From: Paraburkholderia acidicola
Lineage (GTDB): Bacteria > Pseudomonadota > Gammaproteobacteria > Burkholderiales > Burkholderiaceae
Direction of reading: 5' to 3'
Assembly (NCBI RefSeq): GCF_002362315.1
Contig: NZ_MTZV01000006.1
Location: 620,001-684,000, forward strand
Length of the DNA stretch: 64,000 nucleotides
This document shows, piece after piece, positions 18,203-27,048 of the stretch. Numbering within the stretch: the stretch's first letter is position 1; each line of letters opens with the position of its first letter. Both the position numbers and the translations under genes were made by a program. A model generated the notes under the pieces. The model searched no databases. It was not told the DNA's origin and saw only the letters and a program-made list of their open reading frames with translations.

Positions 18203-18808
18203 TTACGACTTCGACGGACGTCCCGTCTTGACCGTTTCGACTGCGGCGATCGTCTCGAGCAGACGCTTCGTCGGCACGGATTCGAGCAACGCGAGACCCG
18301 CTCGCAGCAGTTCGCTCTTCTTCACCGCCACGCCTTCCTCGACGCACTTCTGCTTCAGTGCGGCGATTTTTTCGTAATCGGACTTCGGCATCGTGAAGCT
18401 GTCGCGGACGACTTTTTCCTTCTTCGCGCGCTTCGTCTTTGCCTCGACGCTGACGGGTGCGACTGCCTCGGGTGCGACGACCTTCGGCTTCGCTACCTTG
18501 ACCGCCTTCGGCGTTTTCACGGCCTTGGTTTCCTTGACCGCTTTCACGGGTTTGGCGACCGGCTTGGTGGTTTTCGCTTTTTTGGCGACCGTGGCGGTTT
18601 TCGCAACCTTCACGACCTTCGCAGTTTTTGCAACCTTCGCCGTTTTCGCAACCTTGGCGGTTTTTGCCGGGGTTGCTGCGCGCGGCGTCTTCACGACTTC
18701 GACGGCCTGCGCGGTAGCCCGTTTGGCGCTCGCTGCCGTGCGCCCCCGGGTGGGTGCCGGTCGACGAACAGCTTTTTTCGCAGCACCAGCGGTGCGGGGT
18801 TCACTCAT
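18203..18808 (-). CDS. Histone H1-like Lys/Ala-rich protein with a helical C-terminal domain
   Basis: 201 residues. The first two thirds are a very basic, low-complexity tail built of repeats such as KTAKVAK and KAVKVAK, like the tails of bacterial H1-like proteins and AlgP. The last 65 residues form a separate domain (FTMPKSDYEKIAALKQ, KKSELLRAGLALLESV). Its strand-helix-helix pattern looks like a ribbon-helix-helix DNA-binding fold. Together they suggest a nucleoid-associated or DNA-condensing protein. The ATG at 18808 has a near-perfect AGGAGGT site; an upstream Met is not needed. The repeat DNA (CGGTTTTTGC-type units) is prone to length change. The RHH assignment is by eye. Confidence 0.72.
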   Translation of the reverse strand: MSEPRTAGAAKKAVRRPAPTRGRTAASAKRATAQAVEVVKTPRAATPAKTAKVAKTAKVAKTAKVVKVAKTATVAKKAKTTKPVAKPVKAVKETKAVKTPKAVKVAKPKVVAPEAVAPVSVEAKTKRAKKEKVVRDSFTMPKSDYEKIAALKQKCVEEGVAVKKSELLRAGLALLESVPTKRLLETIAAVETVKTGRPSKS

Positions 18809-19085
18809 CACTACCTCCTGATCGATAAACAATATAAACAGTATATATCGTTTAAGAACAATGACGGAACCGCACAGGCCGGCGCAATACCGCAGTACGT
18901 AGGCTGGTGGCTCGATCCGGCGGATTTTAGCCCGGATTCAGGGCCATGGCGTTATCAGGGTGTCTACCGATGCGGCTGGCTGGTCATCGGCGGCAATTTG
19001 AGCCTGTGTCGAGCTCGTCCTGAGGTGGACCGGCGCACGGGTGGACGTGCCGACCAGATGCCGGCAGAGCCTTGCTGGCTGGGCC

Positions 19086-19412
19086 TCAGCCGGGAGATGC
19101 TCCGTCACAGGTGTAAGTCACCGAGTACTGATAAAGCGGCGCTGAATGCTGGTCGACGCCCTGCGTGACCGGAATCGTCATTCTGGAGTTGACGGTGCGC
19201 AACCGGGCATCGCCGGCGCAGGCACGCCGCGCCATCTCAATGCAGGGCTCATCGCCTCGTGATGTGTCGAGCGTGCATCCCACAGTCACCTGCTGGGGCG
19301 GCGGTGTCGCGGAACGCTCGCTATGACTAACCGGCGCACACGCTGCCAGGGTCAACAGAATGCTGCTGCACACTCCCGCGAGCCACACTGGTTTCCACAT
19401 CTCGCACTTCAT
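19086..19412 (-). CDS. Small lipoprotein of unknown function
   Basis: 108 residues with a lipoprotein signal peptide ending in lipobox LAAC. The mature part of about 80 residues contains four cysteines (GCTLD, EPCIEMARRACAGD, YTCDGA) that could form two disulphides. The ATG at 19412 is chosen because GAGGGG precedes it by 6 bp. It is the last gene of the long minus-strand envelope array that begins with the TpsB gene, 62 bp after the TonB-C-like gene. I do not recognise the family. A periplasmic or outer-membrane accessory role is inferred from location and signal. Confidence 0.65.
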   Translation of the reverse strand: MKCEMWKPVWLAGVCSSILLTLAACAPVSHSERSATPPPQQVTVGCTLDTSRGDEPCIEMARRACAGDARLRTVNSRMTIPVTQGVDQHSAPLYQYSVTYTCDGASPG

Positions 19413-19474
19413 TGCCATCCCCTCGTCGTCAATCGTTGCTGCTACATCGTTCTGCAAAGAGCCTTACCCGTCGC

Positions 19475-19960
19475 TCATGGCGCGGTCGCCGGTGTGCCTG
19501 AGGCTGGGTCGGCGGTTGCGGTCATTTGTAGTCGTACGCGTAGCGGTTGGCGCATGTCGGCGGGTGGCGGTTCGGCGATCGGGTGAGCAGTCAGCATCTG
19601 TCGCAGCGTTGCGTCTGCTTTCGCGTCGCCCAGCGTGTCGAATTCAACCCGTGTCACCGCGCCGTTCGCCCCGATCCACGCGCGGACCACGATGGCCGGC
19701 GGCGGCGTGTCACCTTTCGCGTTGAGTATCCTGTCTTCGAGAAACTGGTGCAGCTGGTTCGCGGCATCGTTATCGGTTTCCAGCGACGCCTGAAACTGGC
19801 GTCCTACCTGATGCGCATAGTCGATCCATGGTTGCGGCACGTCGAGCGTTTGCGAGCCGGCGGTCACACTTCCGGTCATCGTCAGCAGCGCGACAAGCAT
19901 GCCGAACCAGGTGTTGCGGTTAGGCTGATTACCCCGGTTACTTCGCCCTCTTGCGTTCAT
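19475..19960 (-). CDS. Secreted TonB-C-terminal-like protein
   Basis: 161 residues with an N-terminal hydrophobic segment (WFGMLVALLTMTGSVTAG) that is a signal peptide or anchor. The C-terminal 90 residues read like a TonB C-terminal domain: IVVRAWIGANGAVTRVEFDTLGDAKAD, then a proline-rich stretch and a final strand RVRLQMTAT. It lacks the proline spacer of a full TonB. It may be a periplasmic partner of the TonB at 27049-27747 or a domain recruited for binding. It is preceded by the DegP-like gene in the same array. The fold is inferred from pattern only. Confidence 0.65.
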   Translation of the reverse strand: MNARGRSNRGNQPNRNTWFGMLVALLTMTGSVTAGSQTLDVPQPWIDYAHQVGRQFQASLETDNDAANQLHQFLEDRILNAKGDTPPPAIVVRAWIGANGAVTRVEFDTLGDAKADATLRQMLTAHPIAEPPPADMRQPLRVRLQMTATADPASGTPATAP

Positions 19961-20031
19961 GCGCCTGCCTTTGCTGTTCCGATGCCACGCGAGATTGCGC
20001 GGTGTTATCGAGCGCGCTCAACTACAGCCGC

Positions 20032-21507
20032 TCACCCCAGATCGATCGGCACATAAAGCCGCTCCGTACCGCGTTGAACCAGCAGCGCGACCTGGTCATG
20101 CGCATCCTTGAGTTCGCTGATGAGCCCTTCGATCGTCACCACCGGCGTCTCGTTGACCGACAGCACCACATCGCCTGTCCGCAGGCCCATGTTCGCGGCC
20201 CGGCCGCTGACCTGCTCGACCAGCAGACCGTGGTCGACGCCGAGCTTTTGCTGTTCCGCAGGTGCGAGCGGCCGCAGAGACAGGCCCAGCCGCGCCGGTG
20301 TCTGCACGTTCGTCGGTGTGTCGGCCGCGCTGTCGAGCGCACCGACCGTCACCTTGATGTGGTTCGACTGCCCCGAGCGCCACACCAGCAAGTCCGCCTG
20401 CCGGCCCGGTTTGATCTTCGCCACGGTGCTGAGCAGATCGACGGAATCGGCGATGTCGCTGCCGTTGACCGCCAGCACCACATCACCGGCCTGCAAGCCC
20501 GCCTGCGCACCGGCGCCGCCTGTCGCCACAGAGCTGATCAACGCGCCATCCGGCTTCGCAAGCCCGAACGAGCGCGCGAGCGCCTGACTCACCTCCTGAA
20601 CCGCCACGCCGAGTTGCCCACGGCTCACCTTGCCGGTGCGCAGCAGTTGATCCTTGACGTCCAGCGCCACGTCGATTGGAATCGCAAAGGCCAGCCCCTG
20701 ATATCCCCCGGTCTTCGAGTAGATCATCGAGTTGATGGCGATCACGTGACCGCTCAGATCGAACAGCGGACCGCCCGAGTTCCCCGGATTGATCGGCACA
20801 TCGGTCTGGATAAACGGAATGTAGGCGGCCCCCGGCAACGATCGCGCTTTTGCACTGACGATGCCCTGTGTCACCGTGTTCGCAAATCCATACGGCGAGC
20901 CGATCGCCATCACCCAGTCGCCTACCTCGGTGCGGGCCGGATTACCCGCCACCACCACCGGCAGGTTCTGCGCATCGATGCGGATCACCGCGACGTCCGA
21001 CAACGCATCGCTGCCGATCACCTTGCCCTTGAATTCACGCTTGTCGGTCAGTTTCACATCGACTGTGCTGGCGTCTCCCACCACGTGACGGTTCGTCAGG
21101 ATGACGCCGTCCGCACTCACGATAAAGCCCGAACCGAGGTTCACTTCCTCGCGATTGCCGATCACCCGACGGGCAAAGAACGGCGCAAGCGGACTGCCCG
21201 GTGCGATGCCAGGCGGCAACTGGATACCCATCTGCGTCACTTCGCGCGTGACGCTGATGTTCACCACCGCCGGGCCATAGCGTTTGACGAGCATCGCGAA
21301 GTTCGGCATGGCGGGTGTAGGCATGGCCGGTGCATCCTGGGCAGCCGCTGGCGCGACCATGCCGACACTAATCAGCGTCAACGCACACCATGCCGCGACC
21401 CTGCGCAGCGCGCGCCTGGGTTTCGCCTGTACGACTTCTCGTGCCCGTTGTGCCACTCGCATCTGTCCTGTCCGTTCGATCCTGGCCACCACGCGTTCCC
21501 TCGTCAT
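20032..21507 (-). CDS. DegP/HtrA-like periplasmic serine protease (S1C)
   Basis: 491 residues. After a signal sequence come the trypsin-like domain and two PDZ domains (about 300-385 and 400-488). The catalytic triad is intact: His in LTNRHVV, Asp in LSDVAVIRID and Ser in GNSGGPLF. Such proteins degrade or refold misfolded envelope proteins; in Bordetella, DegP acts as a chaperone for filamentous haemagglutinin. Here it sits in the TpsB/TonB array, which supports a dedicated quality-control role for the large exoprotein (inference). The start is uncertain: an ATG at 21462, preceded by AGGACAG, would remove 15 basic residues. Confidence 0.9.
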   Translation of the reverse strand: MTRERVVARIERTGQMRVAQRAREVVQAKPRRALRRVAAWCALTLISVGMVAPAAAQDAPAMPTPAMPNFAMLVKRYGPAVVNISVTREVTQMGIQLPPGIAPGSPLAPFFARRVIGNREEVNLGSGFIVSADGVILTNRHVVGDASTVDVKLTDKREFKGKVIGSDALSDVAVIRIDAQNLPVVVAGNPARTEVGDWVMAIGSPYGFANTVTQGIVSAKARSLPGAAYIPFIQTDVPINPGNSGGPLFDLSGHVIAINSMIYSKTGGYQGLAFAIPIDVALDVKDQLLRTGKVSRGQLGVAVQEVSQALARSFGLAKPDGALISSVATGGAGAQAGLQAGDVVLAVNGSDIADSVDLLSTVAKIKPGRQADLLVWRSGQSNHIKVTVGALDSAADTPTNVQTPARLGLSLRPLAPAEQQKLGVDHGLLVEQVSGRAANMGLRTGDVVLSVNETPVVTIEGLISELKDAHDQVALLVQRGTERLYVPIDLG

Positions 21508-21522
21508 CCCGCAGCCCGCTCA

Positions 21523-21915
21523 TCAGGGCGGCACAGCAACCGACGGCGGCGGCCGTTGCGGCGTCACCGATTTGCCCCAGTTCGAGCCAAACCGGTTCCG
21601 CTCGGCGGACAGGTTGAACGTTCCGACGCGGTTCGAAGGACCGTTTGCAAGCGCCTCGGCGGCGGTCTGGGAGGCGGCCACACCTGTCGCAGCTGGCGTG
21701 CCCTTCGGCGCAAGCTGTGCGCTCAGACAGCCGTAGGACAGCGCCCGTTGCCCATCGACCTCCGCATCGATGCACACCGGTTTCGTGCCGGACGACGCGC
21801 TCGGCATGGCAACGCCGGGCGCCGTTGCGTTGCTGCCCTGCGCATACGAGGCACCCACGAGGCCAATCTGTATGACGCTCGCCAGCACCAACGTTACGGC
21901 TTGCCTGAATAGCAT
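21523..21915 (-). CDS. Secreted protein of unknown function
   Basis: 130 residues with a clear signal peptide (FRQAVTLVLASVIQIGLVGASYAQ). The mature region is Ala/Ser/Pro-rich and probably unstructured, with two cysteines (KPVCIDAEVDG and YGCLSAQL) that could pair. A conserved-looking block, GTFNLSAERNRFGSNWGKS, lies near the C-terminus. The ATG at 21915 follows GAGGGGCG. It is 15 bp upstream of the DegP-like gene and so almost certainly co-transcribed. I do not recognise the family. It may be a periplasmic adaptor of the secretion array. Confidence 0.65.
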   Translation of the reverse strand: MLFRQAVTLVLASVIQIGLVGASYAQGSNATAPGVAMPSASSGTKPVCIDAEVDGQRALSYGCLSAQLAPKGTPAATGVAASQTAAEALANGPSNRVGTFNLSAERNRFGSNWGKSVTPQRPPPSVAVPP

Positions 21916-21989
21916 TTCGCCCCTCGCTTCACAGACGATTTCACAGCCCGCTTCACACAACCCAACGTGCCCAACCCACCCCACGATTC

Positions 21990-22793
21990 TCAGTTCCTGT
22001 GTGAGCGCGCGACAAAGCGCCCAAACGCCGCCCGGTCAGCCGCATGCAATTCAGGCGCAGGCCCAGCCACCCGATCCGTCCACGGCATCTGCAACATATC
22101 GACCCGCAACCCACCGATCACGTCAGCGCCGGTCGGAAATGGCGTACTCTCCGGCTCCCGGTATTCCACGCGAAAGAGCCCAGGCGCGCTTGCGCGCGTG
22201 GTCCACAGATCGCCCACATCGCGCACGCTCGCATCGAACCAGAACCGCACCCAGCTAACCGATTCCGGCGCACCCTTCCCGCCGGAATCGGCGACCCGCA
22301 TAAAGCCCGAAAGCACGAGCAGCACACTCGCCAGATCTTCGTCACGCAGGTTCGGGTACGACCACAGATTCAGCACATCCGCGCAGGCCAGCACCGTTGC
22401 AAACCGCTTCATCGTGAACGATGGCCAGAGCTGCTGCACCGCTGCATAGTGAAACTCCCAGCGCCGGACGAAACGCATCCGGTGCGCGAATCCCACTGCG
22501 ACGTCATAGGCTTTTCTGACGACCAGTTCATCCGGTTGATACGTCCGGGTTGTCAGCACGCAGCGCGCATCATGAAGCGCACTCCTGTGACGCACGAACT
22601 CGGGTATCCCGAGCACTGGCACGACCTCACCCAGACAAAGCGGACAGCGCGACAGCGACGGCCGCCCCACGCCGTCTGCTGCGAGCCACGGCCGCGCATC
22701 GATCATCGGCTCGCGTTCGGGTTTGACAACAGCGGGCTCGACGACGGGACGCTCGACCTGTCGTCCATTGACTGCACGCGCGGTATGTTCCAT
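21990..22793 (-). CDS. Protein of unknown function with an N-terminal CPLC motif
   Basis: 267 residues, no signal peptide and no membrane segment, so probably cytoplasmic. Near residue 50 it has a lone CPLC motif, half of a zinc-ribbon or a redox-type CxxC. The rest is a globular, Trp-rich domain (WEFHYAAVQQLWPSF, SWVRFWFDASVRDVGDLWTT). I recognise no family. It lies 17 bp after the parvulin stop codon within the envelope array. A cytoplasmic protein in an otherwise exported gene set could be a regulator or a pre-secretion factor for the exoprotein. Confidence 0.65.
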   Translation of the reverse strand: MEHTARAVNGRQVERPVVEPAVVKPEREPMIDARPWLAADGVGRPSLSRCPLCLGEVVPVLGIPEFVRHRSALHDARCVLTTRTYQPDELVVRKAYDVAVGFAHRMRFVRRWEFHYAAVQQLWPSFTMKRFATVLACADVLNLWSYPNLRDEDLASVLLVLSGFMRVADSGGKGAPESVSWVRFWFDASVRDVGDLWTTRASAPGLFRVEYREPESTPFPTGADVIGGLRVDMLQMPWTDRVAGPAPELHAADRAAFGRFVARSHRN

Positions 22794-22810
22794 GACCGCT
22801 CTCCTTGCAC

Positions 22811-23716
22811 TTACTGTGCGGCAGCCAGCGCCTTCTTGAGCGCATCCTCGTTGATTGGTGCAGCCGCGCTGAGCTTCGCCAGATAGGCTTGCGCGTTTTG
22901 CTGCGTGCGCTGCTCGCGCAGCGTCGCGCGAATCTGTTCCTTCACATCCGTCAGAGGCCGCAGGCCGGCAGCGCGCGTATCGATGAGCTTCACCACATGG
23001 AACCCGGTCGGTGTGCGCAGCGGCGCCGAGATCTGGCCGGGCTTGAGCGCATCGGCGGCCTGGCGAATCGCGGGCAGCAACACCGTTTCGGGCACGTAAC
23101 CCATGTCACCGCCGTTCGCCGCACTGCCCTGGTCCTGCGAGTTCGCTTTCGCGAGCGCGGCAAAGTCGCCGCTACGTGCCTGGCTAGCCAGATCCTCGGC
23201 CTGCTTGCGGGCTTTTTCGAACGTCGCTGCATCGGCACTGGCCGGCACCGCGATATAGATCTGTGCGAGATGCAGCGCACGCGGTGTCGCGAACGCGTTG
23301 TGATTCTGGTCGTATGCGGCCTGGATCTCATCATCCGACGGATAGCCCGCGGGCGGTGCGCTGACCGATCCGAGGTAGCTGCGTATGACGATGTCGCGCT
23401 GCGCCTGATCGATGGCGGCCTGTACTTGCGGCTGCTTGTCCCAGCCTTTTGACTTCGCTTCGGCAAGCGCGGTCTTCTGCGCCAGCGTCAAGCGCACGAT
23501 CTGGTCCAGCGCAGCCGGGTCGGCTGCGAGCCGCGTGCGACTGTCTGCATTCAACGACTTGATCAGCGTATCGATATCCGTCTGCGTAACCGACGCCTGA
23601 GCCGTACTCGCGATCACGTCGCCTTGAGCATGTCCCGCAACCGGCTGAATCAGAATCAGTACCAAACCACTCACTACACTTGCCAGCTTCTTCACCCTTG
23701 CCCCCATCGTTTGCAT
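22811..23716 (-). CDS. Parvulin-type periplasmic peptidyl-prolyl isomerase
   Basis: 301 residues. A signal peptide (SVVSGLVLILIQPVAGHAQ) is followed by a helical chaperone-like N-domain and a parvulin PPIase domain (about 145-245). The parvulin signatures AQIYIAVP, GGDMGYVPE and FHVVKLID are visible, and a helical C-terminal extension follows. The layout matches PpiC/SurA-like and Par27-like proteins. In Bordetella, Par27 binds filamentous haemagglutinin in the periplasm, and the presence of a TpsB gene upstream makes a similar client likely here. The start could also be the Met at 23707. Confidence 0.88.
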   Translation of the reverse strand: MQTMGARVKKLASVVSGLVLILIQPVAGHAQGDVIASTAQASVTQTDIDTLIKSLNADSRTRLAADPAALDQIVRLTLAQKTALAEAKSKGWDKQPQVQAAIDQAQRDIVIRSYLGSVSAPPAGYPSDDEIQAAYDQNHNAFATPRALHLAQIYIAVPASADAATFEKARKQAEDLASQARSGDFAALAKANSQDQGSAANGGDMGYVPETVLLPAIRQAADALKPGQISAPLRTPTGFHVVKLIDTRAAGLRPLTDVKEQIRATLREQRTQQNAQAYLAKLSAAAPINEDALKKALAAAQ

Positions 23717-23792
23717 TCACAGGCGGTACTCGCAGGCGCCGTTTATCTGCACACGCAGATCGGCTCCTGCGAGCCCGTCCTGTCAGCCTGCG

Positions 23793-24377
23793 TTATTGCG
23801 TCGTCGTTCCCGCGTTGTGCACCTGAAATCCACTTTCGCTACCCGTGTCGACCGCCGCAGCATCGGCAGCTGCCATCGCCGGACGGTTACGCAGATGCAG
23901 CAGGAATTCCTGCAGCAAGCGGTCCCACAGCTCGATCATCGAACGCAGGTGTGCCGTGGCAACGCCGCCCGCGACCACCACGTCCAGTTCCAGCACGAGG
24001 AACTGCGCGTGCGCCGCGAGACGCGCAAAACGCTTCGTACGATTCCAGCTCGGCACCAGATCCGCCGGCAGATCGCCCTGCACCTGCAGCGCGCAACTGA
24101 GCGTGTAGTCCAGATAGGCCGGCGCATCGCCGGTGGTCTGAACCGTACCCGGTGTGGCCACATTGCCAAAGCGCACAACGAAACCGACGCCCTGGCTCGC
24201 GCTCATCAGTTGCACTACGCCATTCTGTTCAGCGGCTGTGACGCGATAACCCGACGCCTTGAAAATTTCTGCGAGTTGTTCGGCGGTGATTGCGTCGAAC
24301 ACAGAGTCGACTGCAGCAAGACCCGCGTTGCTCGTGCCGGCTTCGATGCCGTTGGAATGGATTGCTTCGTTGCTCAT
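23793..24377 (-). CDS. YbjN-domain protein
   Basis: About 194 residues without a signal peptide. The core (ITAEQLAEIFKASGYRVTAAEQNG, then GFVVRFGN and NRTKRFARLAAHAQFLVLELDV) matches the YbjN fold, which resembles type III secretion chaperones and is often tied to stress or envelope phenotypes. The start is uncertain. ATG at 24377 has GGAG at a good distance, whereas ATG at 24416 would overlap the upstream stop codon as ATGA and permit coupling. Being cytoplasmic, it might hold a substrate before export (inference). Confidence 0.72.
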   Translation of the reverse strand: MSNEAIHSNGIEAGTSNAGLAAVDSVFDAITAEQLAEIFKASGYRVTAAEQNGVVQLMSASQGVGFVVRFGNVATPGTVQTTGDAPAYLDYTLSCALQVQGDLPADLVPSWNRTKRFARLAAHAQFLVLELDVVVAGGVATAHLRSMIELWDRLLQEFLLHLRNRPAMAAADAAAVDTGSESGFQVHNAGTTTQ

Positions 24378-24412
24378 CATGGTCTCCGCTTCGGTGGTGT
24401 ACTCGATGAAGG

Positions 24413-25117
24413 TCATTTCTGCGCCGCTGACGTACCCGCCGCACCAGCAGCCGAAGCTGCGGTTGCGGCCGTCGCGGCGGTGGCCGGCCGCGCCGCCGGA
24501 TCGAACCTGCCGTCATACAGCTGGTCGCCGTAGCGCTGCGCGATGTCATCGTACTTCACACGTGCACTTTGTGCGAACGGTTCCCGCGATGAGAGCAAAG
24601 TGCCGAATCCCACGTGTTCGTATGCATTCAGAATATCGTGCCCGACCTGATACAACTGGCTATTCTTGGCCTGACACGTTTGCAGTTGTGTGTCACGCGT
24701 CTTCAGGTCGGTTTGCGCCTGAGTGCGCTCGGCATCGCGCGTGCGCGACACCGCGAGTAACTCCTCGTAAGAGGACTTGTATTTCGCGAGCTGCTGCGTG
24801 TCCTGCGCGTGGCTCGCCTTTTCGGCGGACAGCGCGCTCTGGGCCGCCGCTTCGCCGCTCGACTTGCCCTGCGTCGCCGCTAGCTGCAACTGCGCCTGCT
24901 TCAGATCGGCGAGCGCCTTGTCGCGCTGCTGCTCCGCGCTCGTCTTGTCGGCCTGCAACTGCGCCTGCGTGTCTTCGATCTGCCGCAACTGCTCGGTGGT
25001 CGTGCGCAGTGCGGCGCGCAGTTTTTCCTCGATGCTCTGCGCCGAAGCCGGTCCTGCCGCGCCGAGCAAGCCGCACAGCAGGCCGGTCGTAACGACGATG
25101 AGATGACGTGTCTTCAT
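24413..25117 (-). CDS. Periplasmic coiled-coil protein
   Basis: About 234 residues. After a signal peptide (LIVVTTGLLCGLLGAAGPASAQ) there is a long heptad-rich coiled coil (about 30-165, Gln/Lys/Ala-rich), then a globular segment (SQLYQVGHDILNAYEHVGFG) and an Ala-Thr repeat tail. It occupies the position that DUF3450-like coiled-coil proteins take in other TonB-ExbB-ExbD gene sets, but I cannot show that it belongs to that family. The ATG at 25117 follows GAGG; an ATG at 25129 overlaps the porin stop codon as TGATG. It is probably translationally coupled to the porin. Confidence 0.7.
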   Translation of the reverse strand: MKTRHLIVVTTGLLCGLLGAAGPASAQSIEEKLRAALRTTTEQLRQIEDTQAQLQADKTSAEQQRDKALADLKQAQLQLAATQGKSSGEAAAQSALSAEKASHAQDTQQLAKYKSSYEELLAVSRTRDAERTQAQTDLKTRDTQLQTCQAKNSQLYQVGHDILNAYEHVGFGTLLSSREPFAQSARVKYDDIAQRYGDQLYDGRFDPAARPATAATAATAASAAGAAGTSAAQK

Positions 25118-25128
25118 CGATGGCCTCA

Positions 25129-26943
25129 TCAGAAGCGTGCGTTCAGTTCAAGCTGCAGCACGTCGATCGATACCGGCGGTCCGTACACTTCCTTCGCGCT
25201 CAGATAGCGCGCCGAGAGCCACGTATCGCGTGCAACCGCATACGATGCGCCGAGAATATAACCGCGCGCATTGGTGCCGCCCAGGTGGAAGTCGGGATCG
25301 TTGAACGCGTCGAGCGTCGCATCGGGTTGCAGATACTTGTATGCAATCGTGAAGTTCCACTGGCCTTTGCTCGACGGATCCGGCTCGCCGATCGTGACCT
25401 TCGCGAGGAAACCGTTCGGCCCGCTGCGATAGTCGCCCTGGTTCACATTCGGCGAGGTCGAATCGTAGTTGTTGACCGGCAGCGACGCTGCGCTGAACGC
25501 CTTGTTCGTGTTGTACGCAAGGTTGCGCACGAACTCGCCATCGAGCCGCACCTTCACGCGGTCAGCCAGCACCGTGTCCCACTGCGCCTTGATATCGAGC
25601 AAGCGGTAGTTGTAGGCGAGACCAAACAGCTGCGACTCCGGTGTCAGGCCCGGTGCGAGATTCGGGTTCTGCACGATATTGCGCAGTGCGATCAGCGTAT
25701 TGCCGCCGAACATGTCGGCCGGCACCCAGGCCTCGTTGTCGGTGCCGCAGCTCGTCGCGCCGAGATAGATCGCGCACGGCGACGACAGCGTGCCGCGCAT
25801 GTTCTGGAAGTCGTAGTAGGCGACGGCACCCTTCAGCCGGTTCTGCTCGTTGATCTTCCACTCCGCACCGAACTGGCCGCCGAACATCCAGCGCGTATCG
25901 GTACCGACCTTGTCGGTGCTGTTGTTCGGGAAGCCGTTGGACGAGTACTGGATCGGGAAAATACCCAACGTGCCGAACAGCCTGACGTCGTGATTCGCGG
26001 GCAGATCGTGGCTGAAGGTGAACGCGAGGCCGTCCATCTCGAGATCGTTCGAGAACAGCAGATCGGACGTGAAGAACGGATTGTCGAAACGACCGGCCAC
26101 GACGTTGAGCCAGCTCGTCGGCTTGTACGCAAAGAAGGCCTTGTTCAGCCAGATGTTCTGCTTGCCGAAGTTGTTGCCCGCGTAGGCCGTGGTCGTCACC
26201 GGTGCGTTGTCGTTGCCGGTAGCGAGCTGGATGCCTGCGCTCAACTGGTCGGTCAGCGTCGCCGTCAAGCCGAAGCGCGCACGATAACGCTCGAGGTTGT
26301 TGCGGTTCTGTGTCGTGTTCTGCGTCGGAAACTGCGTGTTGTTCGTGTTTCCGTTGATATCGAATCCGCCGGCCTGATTGATCGCGGAGAAGTTCGTGAT
26401 GTTGTTCGCATTACCACTGCCGTAGAAGTGGTATTCGTCACGCACACGCAGGTCGCCGTCGAGCTTGATGCGCGATACCCAGTCCGGGAATGTGTTCGGT
26501 TGTGCCCAGTTCTCCGCCTTCGCCTGCGCGACGACTTCCTGTTTGACCTGATCGCGGATCTGGTCGCGCACGATCTGCGGCACATAGGGCACGGCCACGT
26601 CACCGGGTTGGGTCGGTCCATTCACTACCGCCACGCCGCCACGCGCAGACGATGCGTTCGCCGACTTCGCCTGCGCCGCTTCGCTCTTTGCCTCGCTGAT
26701 CAGATCGTTGGCATTGGCCTGTGTCAGCACCCCGCGCTTGACGAGCAGATTGATCAGGTTGATCACCACGCTCTCGGTGGGCGCGGCCTTGGCGTTCCCC
26801 GCCTGCGTCTCCAGCGACTGTGCATGCGCAACGGCGGCGCATCCCATGCCGAGTGTGAAGACCGCTACGCTGATGCGCGAGCGGCGAAAGGGCTTACCTC
26901 CACCGCGTGTTCCTTCACCCCGAAAGCTCATCTTGCCAATCAT
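25129..26943 (-). CDS. Putative outer-membrane porin
   Basis: 604 residues. A signal peptide (ISVAVFTLGMGCAAVAHAQ) is followed by a helical, likely trimer- or peptidoglycan-facing N-region (about 45-150, Ala/Gln/Lys-rich). A beta-barrel domain rich in alternating aromatic residues comes next, ending in the outer-membrane signature phenylalanine (LQLELNARF). It resembles the putative porin family that accompanies TonB/ExbB gene sets. It has no plug domain and no TonB box that I can see, so it is not a classical TonB-dependent receptor. The ATG at 26943 has GGAG upstream. Its ligand is unknown. Confidence 0.8.
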   Translation of the reverse strand: MIGKMSFRGEGTRGGGKPFRRSRISVAVFTLGMGCAAVAHAQSLETQAGNAKAAPTESVVINLINLLVKRGVLTQANANDLISEAKSEAAQAKSANASSARGGVAVVNGPTQPGDVAVPYVPQIVRDQIRDQVKQEVVAQAKAENWAQPNTFPDWVSRIKLDGDLRVRDEYHFYGSGNANNITNFSAINQAGGFDINGNTNNTQFPTQNTTQNRNNLERYRARFGLTATLTDQLSAGIQLATGNDNAPVTTTAYAGNNFGKQNIWLNKAFFAYKPTSWLNVVAGRFDNPFFTSDLLFSNDLEMDGLAFTFSHDLPANHDVRLFGTLGIFPIQYSSNGFPNNSTDKVGTDTRWMFGGQFGAEWKINEQNRLKGAVAYYDFQNMRGTLSSPCAIYLGATSCGTDNEAWVPADMFGGNTLIALRNIVQNPNLAPGLTPESQLFGLAYNYRLLDIKAQWDTVLADRVKVRLDGEFVRNLAYNTNKAFSAASLPVNNYDSTSPNVNQGDYRSGPNGFLAKVTIGEPDPSSKGQWNFTIAYKYLQPDATLDAFNDPDFHLGGTNARGYILGASYAVARDTWLSARYLSAKEVYGPPVSIDVLQLELNARF

Positions 26944-27048
26944 TCTGATTCTCCGCATAACCGCTGTTTTTTTACCGGCACTGTCCCGTTGTGATTGGGA
27001 CTGCCCCTGTGTTCGAAATCTGTGGATCTGCTTTGTATCGATGTCGTT

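Noticed and set aside
19951..21912. Long plus-strand frame opposite the DegP-like gene
   Set aside because: It is low-complexity Arg/His-rich translation with no ribosome-binding site, and the opposite strand has complete protease motifs.
25108..26994. Long plus-strand frame opposite the porin gene
   Set aside because: Same reasoning: the porin has a signal peptide and terminal Phe, and the antisense frame has no recognisable features.
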